Assembly (NCBI GenBank): GCA_900074725.1
Contig: LT598461.1
Coordinates: 1,116,001 to 1,180,000 of the forward strand
Origin: Lachancea dasiensis
Lineage: Eukaryota > Ascomycota > Saccharomycetes > Saccharomycetales > Saccharomycetaceae
Reading direction: 5' to 3'
Length of the DNA stretch: 64,000 nt
This document shows positions 21,498-31,044 of this stretch, one piece after another. The translations under genes were made by a program, and so were the position numbers. The notes below the pieces were generated by a model that saw nothing but the letters and a program-made list of their open reading frames with translations, did no database searches and was not told the origin of the DNA. How positions within the stretch are numbered: the first letter of the stretch is position 1; each line of letters begins with the position of its first letter.

Positions 21498-24068
21498 TTG
21501 GTCTAGCGTCCGCGGCCTCCGGTCCTTATTCACAATGAGCCCACAAACGAGTGAATCCATTTATTTTAGTCGCTAGTACAACCTCCCTTTCTAGCCAACA
21601 CAAAAATCGTTTAGAACGAGCTAGCATAAAGTAATCGAGATGGCCATTCGACTTTACTGGTCATCACTTGAATGAACAGGTCACTGGTGCTCGGCTTCTA
21701 TAAACTTTGTTAGTCAAAAACTCTTCGGTATTTGCAGGATTTTGATGATCGCCATCAACTTGGCCCTTAAACTCTCGCACATTGCGTGGCACAAAATTTC
21801 CTGACATTGTGGTAAGCTTTAAGTTTTACACACTGTTCAATTGACTGTTTATCGTTGTAGCAAATATTCATTAGTAGCACGATCTTATAAGCAGACTGCA
21901 TGTATCAAATTGTAGCTTGTATTCATCGCAGTTTTACGGCGGCTTGAGGCTCGAGATAGATCGAAAGTCCAACTCATCCTCCTTAAAATGATTCCAGAGC
22001 ACATTCGTCTCTGTGGTTTGAGATGTGGGTCCACAGGTACGTAAGAAGTCCTTACGAGTGAGATTCTGGAATCAAAAGGCTGATGACGTGGATTCGCAAA
22101 TTATAGTCGAACTTCAGATGAATTTATCAGATGGATTTACTCAGTCGACCCCCGCTTAAGCAACAGCTTCAGCTCCAGACCTATTTCTTTACGCAAGATG
22201 TGCGTTGCAATTGAAGGGAGTCAATGCCAAGGGTATGGTACTCGGGTTGAAGCGCTGAGGGGGTTTATAGTACTGGCTTCCGAGCGGCATTATCCCCTAA
22301 ATGGCTACGGCTAGAATTAAGAAGCCTATACACGTTTCTAAGTAACCTTGTTGAGAACACTGAGTTGAAAATCGCCTTGGTGTGATGTGGGGCTCTCAAT
22401 ATGTCCTGAGACTCAATATTCCAATTTTCATTACTGGCCAGGGAGGGCCATATATACTGCAGTTAACACTCCAAAGTGCGCTCTTGTATTCACATGGCTG
22501 CTCGTATCATCCATGCCTTAGTTGGGCCCATGTGTTTGTTACGCGACGCTCTGGAAATGGCGGCCTCAACACATGAAAATAACAAAGATCAAATCAGGCT
22601 TGACCTCGCCTACCTGTGACTAGCTAGCAACCCATAAGTAGTTTCCATTAGCTCGGTTTACTTTTGAACTCCATCTTGCGGCTAGACCCCAATTTGTTGC
22701 TGAACACTATTTGAAACGCATTATTGGCATTTTCCTGTCAACTTGAAATTTCCCTTCTTAAGCACGACAAGTGACCGATACTGCTTCACCTTGCTCACTT
22801 CCAGTATCTTGTGTGTCAGTAAATAAGCTGGTCACCCTAGAACAACACAACTGCATCGTCAGAAAGCTTTTGTTTGGGACTGAATAAATAAACTAGCCAT
22901 TCTCGTAGTCCCCCTTCGACTCGTGTTGAGCATAAACCCGTAGCTTAGCGGACGGAGATATGGGAAAATGATTGAAACATGTGAACGTACCTGACGCAGT
23001 GCTTCGGACTATGGAAATGAAAAACAGGTGCGTTCCTGTTGCCAACTTTAAAGAAAAGGGACTTAAATGTGTATCGGCGCCATTCAACAGCTCTGATCAA
23101 GGAAAGTAGGTATGTCACAGTGAGGATACCCAGAGATCTCTACATTATAATTCGTATTGAGGGCATGCTTAATACACCCTGTCGTGCAGATCGCGAATGT
23201 TGCTCGGAAGTAAAGTCCTAGAATCAATACTCCACGACTCTCCACCGGCTGGCCAAAGTGTAGTGCTGTATTCGCAGAGCCGAGTGGCTGTGCGATGGCT
23301 CCGTCAGGGCCCAAAAAGGCTACTCTGCCCCCACATAATGACATAACCAATTTAAATCAGGAGATCACAATCGACATCTCTAAAAAAAGAACTCGGCGAC
23401 GCGGGACAAACTCGCACCACTAATCAACTGAAAATGTCTCCGCAAGGTTTTCGACGCTGTTTGCAGAATCGCCGCACCGGAGAAGCTCACTAAACTCATT
23501 TGCTATCACTAATCACCACTCTGGCGCAATGTCAAGTAGAGAAAATTAAAGAGGCTGGGCTTCACAATAAAATTTCATAAAGCCTTTGAAAGTAACAAGA
23601 AACCGAGTTCGCTGCTGGGTCTGCTTCTATTCGTTACTCGAGGAACTAATGCTAGCTTTCGTCCCTCCTATTTTTTTGACCTTAACGGCTTTCGGCGAAT
23701 GACCTTACAATTTACCGTGTAGTAGTAATATAATTGGTGCTAGCATGACCCCGATGCTGGCAAAGTAATTGAACTTGAATTCGGCACCTTCTAAGACGAC
23801 GCCGGCAAACCTATGACAGTGGTTCTTTAATTAGGGCATCCCCCAGAACTAGAGGGCTTAGTTCATCGCCGCAGTAGCTCAGCCTGTTCTAAGAAAATGA
23901 CCCGTGAAATTGTAATGCATGTGGACTGATATTTATATATAGACATAGGTCCGTCGTGTATATATAAACTTCATGTTGAGCGGGTGGATCATTAGAATGT
24001 TGTCAATACTTAACAGAGCAAACACTATACAATCTCGATTCGCATAAGGTTGTACTAAAGAAGCAGCA
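21498..24068. other. Large gene-free interval between two ancestral synteny blocks
   Basis: 2.57 kb between the divergent starts of PEP8 and PUN1, unusually long for this window. Frames are short (under 90 codons) and none resembles a known protein. I looked for tRNA A/B boxes, long terminal repeat ends (TG...CA with a 5-bp duplication) and centromere elements (RTCACRTG, an AT-rich core, then TTCCGAA) and did not find a convincing set. It could hold an unrecognised non-coding RNA, an origin or the relic of a lost gene. Confidence 0.6.
23959..23968 (+). promoter_or_regulatory. TATA box of PUN1
   Basis: TATATATAAA lies 110 bp upstream of the PUN1 ATG, at the expected spacing for a yeast TATA-containing promoter. 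Confidence 0.6.
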
Positions 24069-24860
24069 ATGGCTAACTGTGTATCATTGTTCCTTGCAGC
24101 ATTTCTATCAGCCTCCGCTGTCATTTTAGCGTGTGTAGCCTGTGCTGGCTCAACCAAAAACTATGATCCCATCAACAAGATATTCGAAGCTCAACTAGAT
24201 CTTTCCAATTTAAGTGTCCCAGAAGTGTTGTCAAGCGTGAGTTCTTCGGTAACATCATTAGATGACCTGGGGTTGCCGTCATATATCAACATGGGTCTGT
24301 GGTCCTACTGTCTCGCGGATTCTTCGGGCGAAATTTCAAACTGCACATCCCCTTCAGGGATTCAACAATTCAATCTTCAAGACTTGATCTACGACAACAT
24401 CCAAAACAACCAAGTTGCTCAACTTCTGGACAGTGTCGCGCAAGTTGCGCTCCCTGACAAGCTACAGGACAATATCAAGTACTACAACAACTTGGTTAAA
24501 TGCACCTTCATCACACTTCTTATTGGTATCGTGGTTAGCGGACTTAACTTTGGTACCAATATTCTCCGCTGGATCCTGCATTTCACGTTCGTCACCTGGG
24601 TATGCCGCTTTCTGTCACTGGTAGGCTTTCTCAGCCTCACTGTTGCTGCAGGTACGAGTACCGGAACCTACGTCTACATCAAAAAAGCGTTGGATGATAA
24701 TTACGATTCGTACGGTATTCGCATGAACCTGGGCCGGAATTTTTATGCTCTGTTATGGGCGAGTGTTGCCGCCGCATTGCTGAATTTGCTATGCCTCTCG
24801 TTTGTGAGAAGAAGGCGCAATGTCTACGTCACACCTGTCGAAGAGAAACCACTTATATAG
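24069..24860 (+). CDS. PUN1: SUR7-family plasma membrane protein Pun1
   Basis: 263 residues, the same length as S. cerevisiae Pun1 (YLR414C). It is a tetraspan SUR7/PalI-type protein of eisosome-like plasma membrane domains, induced by nitrogen and metal stress in S. cerevisiae. Shared signatures are CAGSTKNYDPINKI after the first membrane segment, a claudin-like GLWSYC-x10-C extracellular motif, YYNNLVKC before segment two, and the terminal EEKPLI. Three further hydrophobic segments lie at about 143-165, 178-200 and 225-248. It converges with INA1, another family member, as YLR414C and YLR413W do in S. cerevisiae. Confidence 0.94.
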   Translation: MANCVSLFLAAFLSASAVILACVACAGSTKNYDPINKIFEAQLDLSNLSVPEVLSSVSSSVTSLDDLGLPSYINMGLWSYCLADSSGEISNCTSPSGIQQFNLQDLIYDNIQNNQVAQLLDSVAQVALPDKLQDNIKYYNNLVKCTFITLLIGIVVSGLNFGTNILRWILHFTFVTWVCRFLSLVGFLSLTVAAGTSTGTYVYIKKALDDNYDSYGIRMNLGRNFYALLWASVAAALLNLLCLSFVRRRRNVYVTPVEEKPLI

Positions 24861-25176
24861 TGTAAGTCTCTTTGGCCCCTTGCATCTTTACCATACTCTT
24901 ACGTACGTTGTTCTTATTTGTTAAACTCATCTTTTCATAGTCATCATACCATCTTTGATTCCGTTATGATAGTGGAAGCGCTTTGAGAGCTTGAGCGACG
25001 CAAAAAACTTTCCTACTAGTTATCGGTGGGTAGCTGAAGTATCTGACATTCTAAAAGCCGGTATGTTGACGTCCAATTACCATATAAACATACATAATCA
25101 CGGGGGATTGTACCAAACGATGGGCCAAATATCTGGCAAATGACTTTAAGATACTTGAGATAGCACATCTTCATCA

Positions 25177-27198
25177 TTACTGACCACCGGAGCATTTGTT
25201 TTTTTTTTTTTCGTCGGACGACGCGGTTGACTCAGCGGATCCCATGTCATTTATGTTTATCAGCGAGTTCTTGCCGCTCGTTACTCTTACAAAGAATAGC
25301 AAGATGAAGGTAATGAAGGCGAGGGCAAAAGCAGCCCAAATAAGCCCGGCGTAAGCAGACCCAGTTGTAAAGGTGACGCTGTAATCATCCGCCTTAGTGT
25401 CTTGTTTGATAATGTTAACGATAGCAGCTACAATAGCACCCGATAGTAAAGCAAAGACGAAAACAAAGAGAGCCAGAATCTTGGCACCCGTTAGTATGCA
25501 GAATGCAGCCCTTTCTCTTTGAGCAGTCATGCAGAGGAGACAAAGCATCAGCAAGAGGAGAACGAATGACAATACGATTGTCAGGATGTTGAGAGCCAGT
25601 GTTGCCCTGACTGCTGAAACGTATGAGGTATGTTTGTCTTGCAGCTTCCCATCCAGATACATTTCCTGCTTTTTAACACCTAATGCCAGCATGTAAGGTT
25701 TAAAATCCGACTTCTCAAGCTCATCGTAGAGAATATCTCTCAAGACAAAGGATTGGACAGTATGGGGTGAACTGCACTCATTGATCTTGCCATTACTGAA
25801 TCCACGGCAGAGAGTGAAAATGGCGAGCCGGTATTGTGAACTCACACGTAGGTTGTCCATGACCATGGGCATCATGGCATCCAAGGTTTTTTTCGTGATA
25901 GCCGTGCTGCCCAGCGACGTTTGTGATACAACTTCGAGCAGTGGTTGGAGAGCGGTTCCGTTTGATTGCATAGCCTCGGTGAGGTCCCAAAAAGATTCGA
26001 TGGTAGCTGTGTGGTTCTTAGAATTGACCAATAACCCATAAATAGGAGCCAGGTCGTTTGCACTTGATAACGAATTTGACGACTGCATATGCTGCAGGCC
26101 ATTCACACTAACGGAAGCATTGATGGAGTAGTCCAAAATTTCTTGAAGACCGAACAATTGTAGGGTATTGGCTGCATTGGTAGAGTTGGCAAGAGAAGCA
26201 AGTGAAGATATAACGTTCGTTTGATTCGAGGAATGCCTAATCAACACGGATAGAGCAGCCAATGAGTGACGAGCACTGGGCGAGCTACTAATATTACCTT
26301 GCAGCAACATACCCAGAGTAGAGCTAGTTTGGGTGGCATCTCGAGAGTCGTTGAGCAGAGCACCGACTGCCGAAATTGCAGGACGTGATTGCTCGGATAC
26401 TGAGTCAAGTATTTGGTTCAAAATTGTTTGAGGGTCTGAATTAGATGATTGCAACGCACCCAACAAAGTTGCAGCCATGTTCGATGTCATATTGGTCAGC
26501 ATTAAAGTGTCTAAAGCAGCCATGGTAACTGTCACATTTTGGGACTCCTGTAAGAGTTCAAGAACCGACGATAGCATAGCCTTTTCGCTTGTAGATTGAT
26601 TTTGCAAAACAACCAACGAATCTATGGAGGAAGTAGCATTGTTGGACTGGTTCAAAACCCCGAGAACGGTACGGGCTACTGAACGTTCAGTGTCGTTGGA
26701 CGTTTGTACCACTGTTGCTAATCCATGAAGGGTCTCTGTGACATTGGATGAGTTTTGGATCAATGCTCCAAGTAGCGCGAGCTGGTCTGAAGTTTCTGAG
26801 CTAGAATTTGACAGTTGAGCAATCATAGGAGCTGTAAGTGCAAGTGCACTCACGGTCTGTGAAACATTACTACTGGTAGCCAAAAGCTGCAAAAGCGGTT
26901 TCAACGCCGAGCTCTCGGAGACTACTTTCAACGCATCGAAAACGTCGCGCATGCCATTGACGGACGTATTTTGAAGGGGGCTATTCACCAGTCCGGCAAG
27001 AACTGACAAGACGGGAGCCATTTCTGGAATTACTTTGGTAACATTGATGCGCGAAATATCCGCTTCACCCAAGTACACATTGTTAATGGGCCAGTAATTA
27101 GATGTTGAGCCTGTTGTAGCCACAATAGTCAGGATGAAAGTAGTGAATGCAAAGAGAACACCTACCAATAGTGGCCATTTTTTGATAAAGGCGATCAT
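25177..27198 (-). CDS. INA1: Large SUR7-family membrane protein, ancestor of Ina1/Fat3
   Basis: 673 residues (S. cerevisiae Ina1 675, paralogue Fat3). There is one N-terminal membrane segment (about 8-30) with the SUR7-like tail ATTGSTSNYWPINNVY, then a roughly 450-residue extracytoplasmic domain, then three membrane segments (about 525-640). The lumenal domain is built of degenerate repeats of about 30 residues in the pattern L-L-x-x-S-x-N-x-T/S. It carries about twenty N-glycosylation sequons, whereas the membrane part has essentially none. The C-terminus is lysine-rich and encoded across a run of 13 A residues. The single gene corresponds to the YLR413W/YKL187C pair: PUN1 on one side and MTR2 on the other agree with both. 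Confidence 0.92.
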   Translation of the reverse strand: MIAFIKKWPLLVGVLFAFTTFILTIVATTGSTSNYWPINNVYLGEADISRINVTKVIPEMAPVLSVLAGLVNSPLQNTSVNGMRDVFDALKVVSESSALKPLLQLLATSSNVSQTVSALALTAPMIAQLSNSSSETSDQLALLGALIQNSSNVTETLHGLATVVQTSNDTERSVARTVLGVLNQSNNATSSIDSLVVLQNQSTSEKAMLSSVLELLQESQNVTVTMAALDTLMLTNMTSNMAATLLGALQSSNSDPQTILNQILDSVSEQSRPAISAVGALLNDSRDATQTSSTLGMLLQGNISSSPSARHSLAALSVLIRHSSNQTNVISSLASLANSTNAANTLQLFGLQEILDYSINASVSVNGLQHMQSSNSLSSANDLAPIYGLLVNSKNHTATIESFWDLTEAMQSNGTALQPLLEVVSQTSLGSTAITKKTLDAMMPMVMDNLRVSSQYRLAIFTLCRGFSNGKINECSSPHTVQSFVLRDILYDELEKSDFKPYMLALGVKKQEMYLDGKLQDKHTSYVSAVRATLALNILTIVLSFVLLLLMLCLLCMTAQRERAAFCILTGAKILALFVFVFALLSGAIVAAIVNIIKQDTKADDYSVTFTTGSAYAGLIWAAFALAFITFILLFFVRVTSGKNSLININDMGSAESTASSDEKKKNKCSGGQ

Positions 27199-27959
27199 AA
27201 CCGCTGTCAGGACAAACTTGGTGGTGGGTTTTGAGAAAGAAACTCTTGTGCTTCGTTTTGATAGAGGTCCTTATATACTTTTTAAAAGTCAAGGACACTT
27301 CCAGTTATCGAGTCAAAAGTTTCGCCACAAACTGTCTTTCCTCGATGGAGTTTCTCCAACAAATTCTCAGATGCGTACGCGACTGGCGATGGGAAATTTC
27401 GATGCAGAGGCTACATCTCTGGGCAACGCGGTTCTTCTGGAAGCATGATTATCATCAAGCCGAGCGTCGCCAACGCAGTAGCTTACAATGCCCTGTCATG
27501 CAGGCTGGTATGTGATGGATCTACCGAAAAGCGTCAATGTTGAGGGCCTTGGAGCTAGCAGGCTTCAAAGGGTCTTCTCTACCCTAAGAACTGTACCATC
27601 TTTGAAGACAGGCAAAAGTTAATCGCTACGACAATGCACACTGGTGATGGCGCGACTCAAAGAGAATAGGTTCAAAAAAAAATCTGCTCCAAGCGACGAG
27701 CCGTATTTCTCACCATAAAAACGGCAACAGTGTCTATGGCTCCCGCATCCACTAGTGAATGAAGACGCATCACCGGCCATCAGTGGTGAGACTCTCAAAG
27801 TGCGTTTTGTTGAGGATTGTGCCCTACTCGCTATACGAGTGTTCGAACAATTGATTGCCAAGCGGGAAGCAGAGCCATAGAGGAAAAAACGAGGCAGAAA
27901 AAATATTTCGCCTACAGTATCCAGGAGCCGTGCAGCATCGTAGGAATCGTGGCATGGGA
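27199..27959. other. INA1 promoter region
   Basis: 761 bp between the INA1 start and the MTR2 stop, both on the minus strand. Short frames only; no RNA gene or repeat was recognised. Confidence 0.5.
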
Positions 27960-28562
27960 TTACAGTGCCATCAATGAGTCGTCGGGTTTGTAAACCATTG
28001 TGTAGTTAAAGCTGGAAATCACGCAGTTTTGGTCGCCGTTCAAAACACGGTCGTCCAACACCAACTGCAAAGAAGTACCAAAATACGGGCCCCACAGCGG
28101 CCTATGCTTGGCCGCTGGCGTGCTTGAATTGAGGGATCCGGAGATGGGGACCGGATTACCGGCACTAGGATCGGGGATCACAGAGTCCTGGCCCGCCTTG
28201 TCCTTTCCACTTTCGTCAAATCTTACTTTCCCATTCACGCTGCACACTGTGGAACCCGTGCCTGGAATGACATGATAGTCCATTCCAGTCAGCACATGCT
28301 GAGTCTGTACAACTCCACGCTGCCATGTTTCGAGAAACAATGCGGCCTGGGCAAACGGATTGGCATTCACAATGACCTTACTATTAGCCGCGTCGAAACA
28401 TTGCAGAAACGGAGCAAGCTGCTGCGAGTCCTTTTCGTCCAAAAAAGTGAATATTTTCTTGACAAATGTTTCTAGCACTTGGGATTGGTTGTTCATCCTT
28501 GCGGCTAATCTTACCTTCTGGCTTCTCTGATGGGATTCTTCGGGCTGAGAGTTTGGCCTCAT
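27960..28562 (-). CDS. MTR2: mRNA export factor Mtr2
   Basis: A 200-residue NTF2-like protein (S. cerevisiae 184) that pairs with Mex67 to export mRNA and pre-60S subunits through nuclear pores. Conserved stretches are PFAQAALFLETWQ, VVQTQHVLTGMDYHVIPGTG, VRFDESGKDKAGQD, RPLWGPYFGTSLQL and the end FNYTMVYKPDDSL. Two ATGs are possible: 28562 (used) and 28496, giving 178 residues and placing the start closer to the conserved region. S. cerevisiae MTR2 has a leader intron. Here GTATGC (28724-28719) and CTTGCAG just before 28562 could frame one, but the branch point is poor. It is divergent from ASH1. Confidence 0.92.
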   Translation of the reverse strand: MRPNSQPEESHQRSQKVRLAARMNNQSQVLETFVKKIFTFLDEKDSQQLAPFLQCFDAANSKVIVNANPFAQAALFLETWQRGVVQTQHVLTGMDYHVIPGTGSTVCSVNGKVRFDESGKDKAGQDSVIPDPSAGNPVPISGSLNSSTPAAKHRPLWGPYFGTSLQLVLDDRVLNGDQNCVISSFNYTMVYKPDDSLMAL

Positions 28563-28946
28563 CGCCCTGCAAGGTCTTGATTTTTCATCAGTATCATTTC
28601 AAATTTCATGTGCTTCGATACGAAAGTAGGACTCAGGAAAAAATCAAAAATCGGCAAGGGTTATCGCGTCTCGCAAAAGGTCCTCAAATGGACATCAAAA
28701 CATGTACCTCTCATCGTTAAGCATACTTTTCTTTGAACCCTCGCTTCCTTGCGGTTTGAATGACACCAATAAAGGAGAGATTTCCCCATTGTGTTGATCA
28801 CTGTGTACGTTGTGGAAGTTAGTTCAATGTATACAGTTCAGCCTCTTCAATTTAATATTGACATAATAAAGAACTACCCGCCATCCTGGTATAATTGCCC
28901 GATTCGCTTGATTCGTACACGTACATGGGATCGATGACGATCGTCG

Positions 28947-28953
28947 TGCTGGT
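28947..28953 (-). promoter_or_regulatory. Swi5/Ace2-type site in ASH1 promoter
   Basis: ACCAGCA on the minus strand, about 390 bp before the ASH1 ATG. Swi5 activates ASH1 in S. cerevisiae through sites with this core. It is a short motif, so inferred. Confidence 0.45.
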
Positions 28954-29013
28954 TTCCTCTCCATGGAGTCCAATCGGTTAATTTTAGCTTGCTAAGCAAG
29001 CCTGTTTCTTTGT

Positions 29014-29019
29014 ACGCGT
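29014..29019 (+). promoter_or_regulatory. MCB-type ACGCGT site in ASH1/MTR2 promoter
   Basis: ACGCGT, the MBF core, lies between the two Swi5-type sites, about 320 bp before ASH1. It is a chance-prone six-base motif. Confidence 0.3.
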
Positions 29020-29063
29020 GGGTTTGCAGATCAAGCAGCAACAGACATCTACTCGTGAGATCA

Positions 29064-29070
29064 GGCTGGT
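29064..29070 (-). promoter_or_regulatory. Second Swi5/Ace2-type site in ASH1 promoter
   Basis: ACCAGCC on the minus strand, 270 bp before the ASH1 ATG. Together with 28947-28953 it makes a pair about 115 bp apart. Confidence 0.4.
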
Positions 29071-29340
29071 TTGATCTGGTGGTTGGTCGATACCTGGAGA
29101 ACACACAGAAAACCCTGCAAACAGTACGAATTTCGATGGGGACCCACTGGTGCTTTCGATATAAAAAGCTATGGGTTCAAGGGACGGTCCTCGCAAGTTG
29201 GAGTTGCTTCTAGTACTGGCGCCCGTTTTACTTTTTACACACCATCCACTCTTAGGAATATTCATTCTGCAGGCGTCACTTTCCACGCGGTCTACTCACT
29301 CACTCTCGCTGGCCTCAACCACGTTCGCCCTTTTCTTGCC

Positions 29341-31044
29341 ATGTCCGCCTTCTCTCATTTTGGCAACGGACCCACTCTCAGTTCAGTAATTGCTGCTACT
29401 GCTGCTCCAAAAAGACATGATCCATCTGCATCGTTTAGCAGAAAGAGATCATTCGACGACCTACTGCTGCCCTCTTTGAATTTCAATTCACCGCGTTTGT
29501 GCTACAAAGAAAAACCATACGTACTACAACCTTTGCTGGTCAACCAACCTGTGAGTAAGCGAGCTCGTACGGCTCCTGCATCACCAGTCGGTGTTAATCT
29601 ACTAACACCAACTACGTCGCCCTTACTGACCAAGGTGAACATTGCCTGTACGTCTCGCCCGGGCTTGCCTTCAGTCTTCAGCGGCAGTTTGACAACTGAT
29701 TCGCAGGATAAACGCAATACAAATCCTGTAAATGAGGAAAGTTATGTTCCAGGACCTGTACCGGCCACAAAATCCTCACAATTTAATGCTCACGGGCACT
29801 TCTCCTCGTATACCTCCATTCCTCTTCACCAAAACAGCGGGCGCGACGAATCCGATAGCGATGAACAACCCTTTCGCTCACATACCAGCTCGCAGTGCGA
29901 GGCTTTACCTTCCCTCAGACATTTGCAGTTGCTTCCTCATCCTAAAATTCAAGAACAATCTTACCGCTATCCGGATACCTCAGAAAACACACCATTCTGG
30001 AGAGAAAATCTTCTGAGCTGGTGCAAAAATGAAAACTATAGCGATTACTTAACCATCAGTCAAGAAGTCAAGAACACCATACAATACTCGCAGGCCCCCA
30101 GGTTGAGCACGCTGGCCAACGTCGCATCGATGTTGGAAACTGTGCCATCGATTTTGAAACCGTCGAATGAGTTTTACGGTTTGTCCAATACAGCTCCTTA
30201 CCAGGGAGTTGTCACACCACCTATGAGTCCGTGTAGCCCAAGCATATCTGTCAAGGACTCTTCATCTTTCACACCTATCATGAGCGACAAAATGATTCAG
30301 TTTGTCAAGGAGAAAAGGACCAAGTCTCACAAGAAGACTAATAGTTTTAAAGCTAGAGAGATGAAGAAACTCTTGAGCAATAGAGATCTCTTCTCTCCCA
30401 CTTCCAAGGCAAAGGTGACAAAAGTAAAACAAAGAACAAAGAGCAAGCCGAGTGCGCCACCTTCCCCACAACAGTATATTATGAAAATTAGCACTCTAGC
30501 ATCTCCCAAAAGTTTGACTAAGACACCAGGTGGTGATAATGCAGAGGAACCACATGTCGACACGGCGCCAATCCGTACTGGCACTCCCCCAAAGACCCAC
30601 GTCTTTGCGCTCAACGAACCACAAACGCCGACTAGAGCCACTGACGTAATCCCTGAACTGACCTCCCACAAAAGTAAAACGACCCCGGAGAGTCCCTTGG
30701 TAGGGGCTACCACTACATCAACAAGAAAACCGTCGTCGCCAAAACGCGTCTCGAACAGAACGTGTATTTCTTGTCTTGCAAGTGACTCTCCATGCTGGCG
30801 GCCATCCTGGACAAACAAGAAGCAAGATCAGTTATGCAACTCGTGTGGTCTTCGCTACAAAAAGACGCAAACACGATGCCTCAATGATTCTTGTCGAAAG
30901 ATCCCTTCGAAGGGCGAACTTGCTATCATGAAGGCCAACGGCATGTTAAGCACTGTGGGGTCAGGAGGTGAAACTATCAGGGCGTTGGGTTGTCTGTTCT
31001 GTAACAGCCTAGTGGAGACCAAAGAATGGCTCGAACACAAATAA
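29341..31044 (+). CDS. ASH1: Ash1, GATA-type repressor of mating-type switching
   Basis: A 567-residue homologue of Ash1 (588), the daughter-cell repressor of HO. The conserved centre SLRHLQLLP then YPDTSENTPFW and WCKNENYSDY matches Ash1, as does the KKTNSFKAREMKKLLSNRD block. The C-terminal GATA zinc finger has Cys 475, 478, 499 and 502 (C-x2-C-x20-C-x2-C) with SPCWRPSW and LCNSCGLRYKKT. The frame is open upstream to 29071, but that 90-residue extension is unlike Ash1, while the ATG at 29341 starts near DDLLLPSL, which resembles the Ash1 N-terminus. Synteny MTR2-ASH1-SPE1 equals YKL186-185-184. Whether HO exists in this yeast cannot be seen here. Confidence 0.93.
   Translation: MSAFSHFGNGPTLSSVIAATAAPKRHDPSASFSRKRSFDDLLLPSLNFNSPRLCYKEKPYVLQPLLVNQPVSKRARTAPASPVGVNLLTPTTSPLLTKVNIACTSRPGLPSVFSGSLTTDSQDKRNTNPVNEESYVPGPVPATKSSQFNAHGHFSSYTSIPLHQNSGRDESDSDEQPFRSHTSSQCEALPSLRHLQLLPHPKIQEQSYRYPDTSENTPFWRENLLSWCKNENYSDYLTISQEVKNTIQYSQAPRLSTLANVASMLETVPSILKPSNEFYGLSNTAPYQGVVTPPMSPCSPSISVKDSSSFTPIMSDKMIQFVKEKRTKSHKKTNSFKAREMKKLLSNRDLFSPTSKAKVTKVKQRTKSKPSAPPSPQQYIMKISTLASPKSLTKTPGGDNAEEPHVDTAPIRTGTPPKTHVFALNEPQTPTRATDVIPELTSHKSKTTPESPLVGATTTSTRKPSSPKRVSNRTCISCLASDSPCWRPSWTNKKQDQLCNSCGLRYKKTQTRCLNDSCRKIPSKGELAIMKANGMLSTVGSGGETIRALGCLFCNSLVETKEWLEHK

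Noticed and set aside
22079-22258. TGATGA followed by CTGA, a possible C/D snoRNA
   Set aside because: Spacing is long, there is no terminal stem, and I found no guide matching rRNA that I could recall; unsupported.
22920-22990. TAGCTTAGCGGAC resembling a tRNA A box
   Set aside because: No B box (GGTTCGANTCC) within range and no acceptor stem.
21498-24068. Possible centromere in the large gap
   Set aside because: No RTCACRTG followed by an AT-rich core of 80-170 bp and a TTCCGAA-type element was found; base composition is ordinary.
29071-29340. 90-residue N-terminal extension of ASH1
   Set aside because: Open frame but unlike Ash1; the ATG at 29341 fits the family and the extension overlaps promoter motifs.
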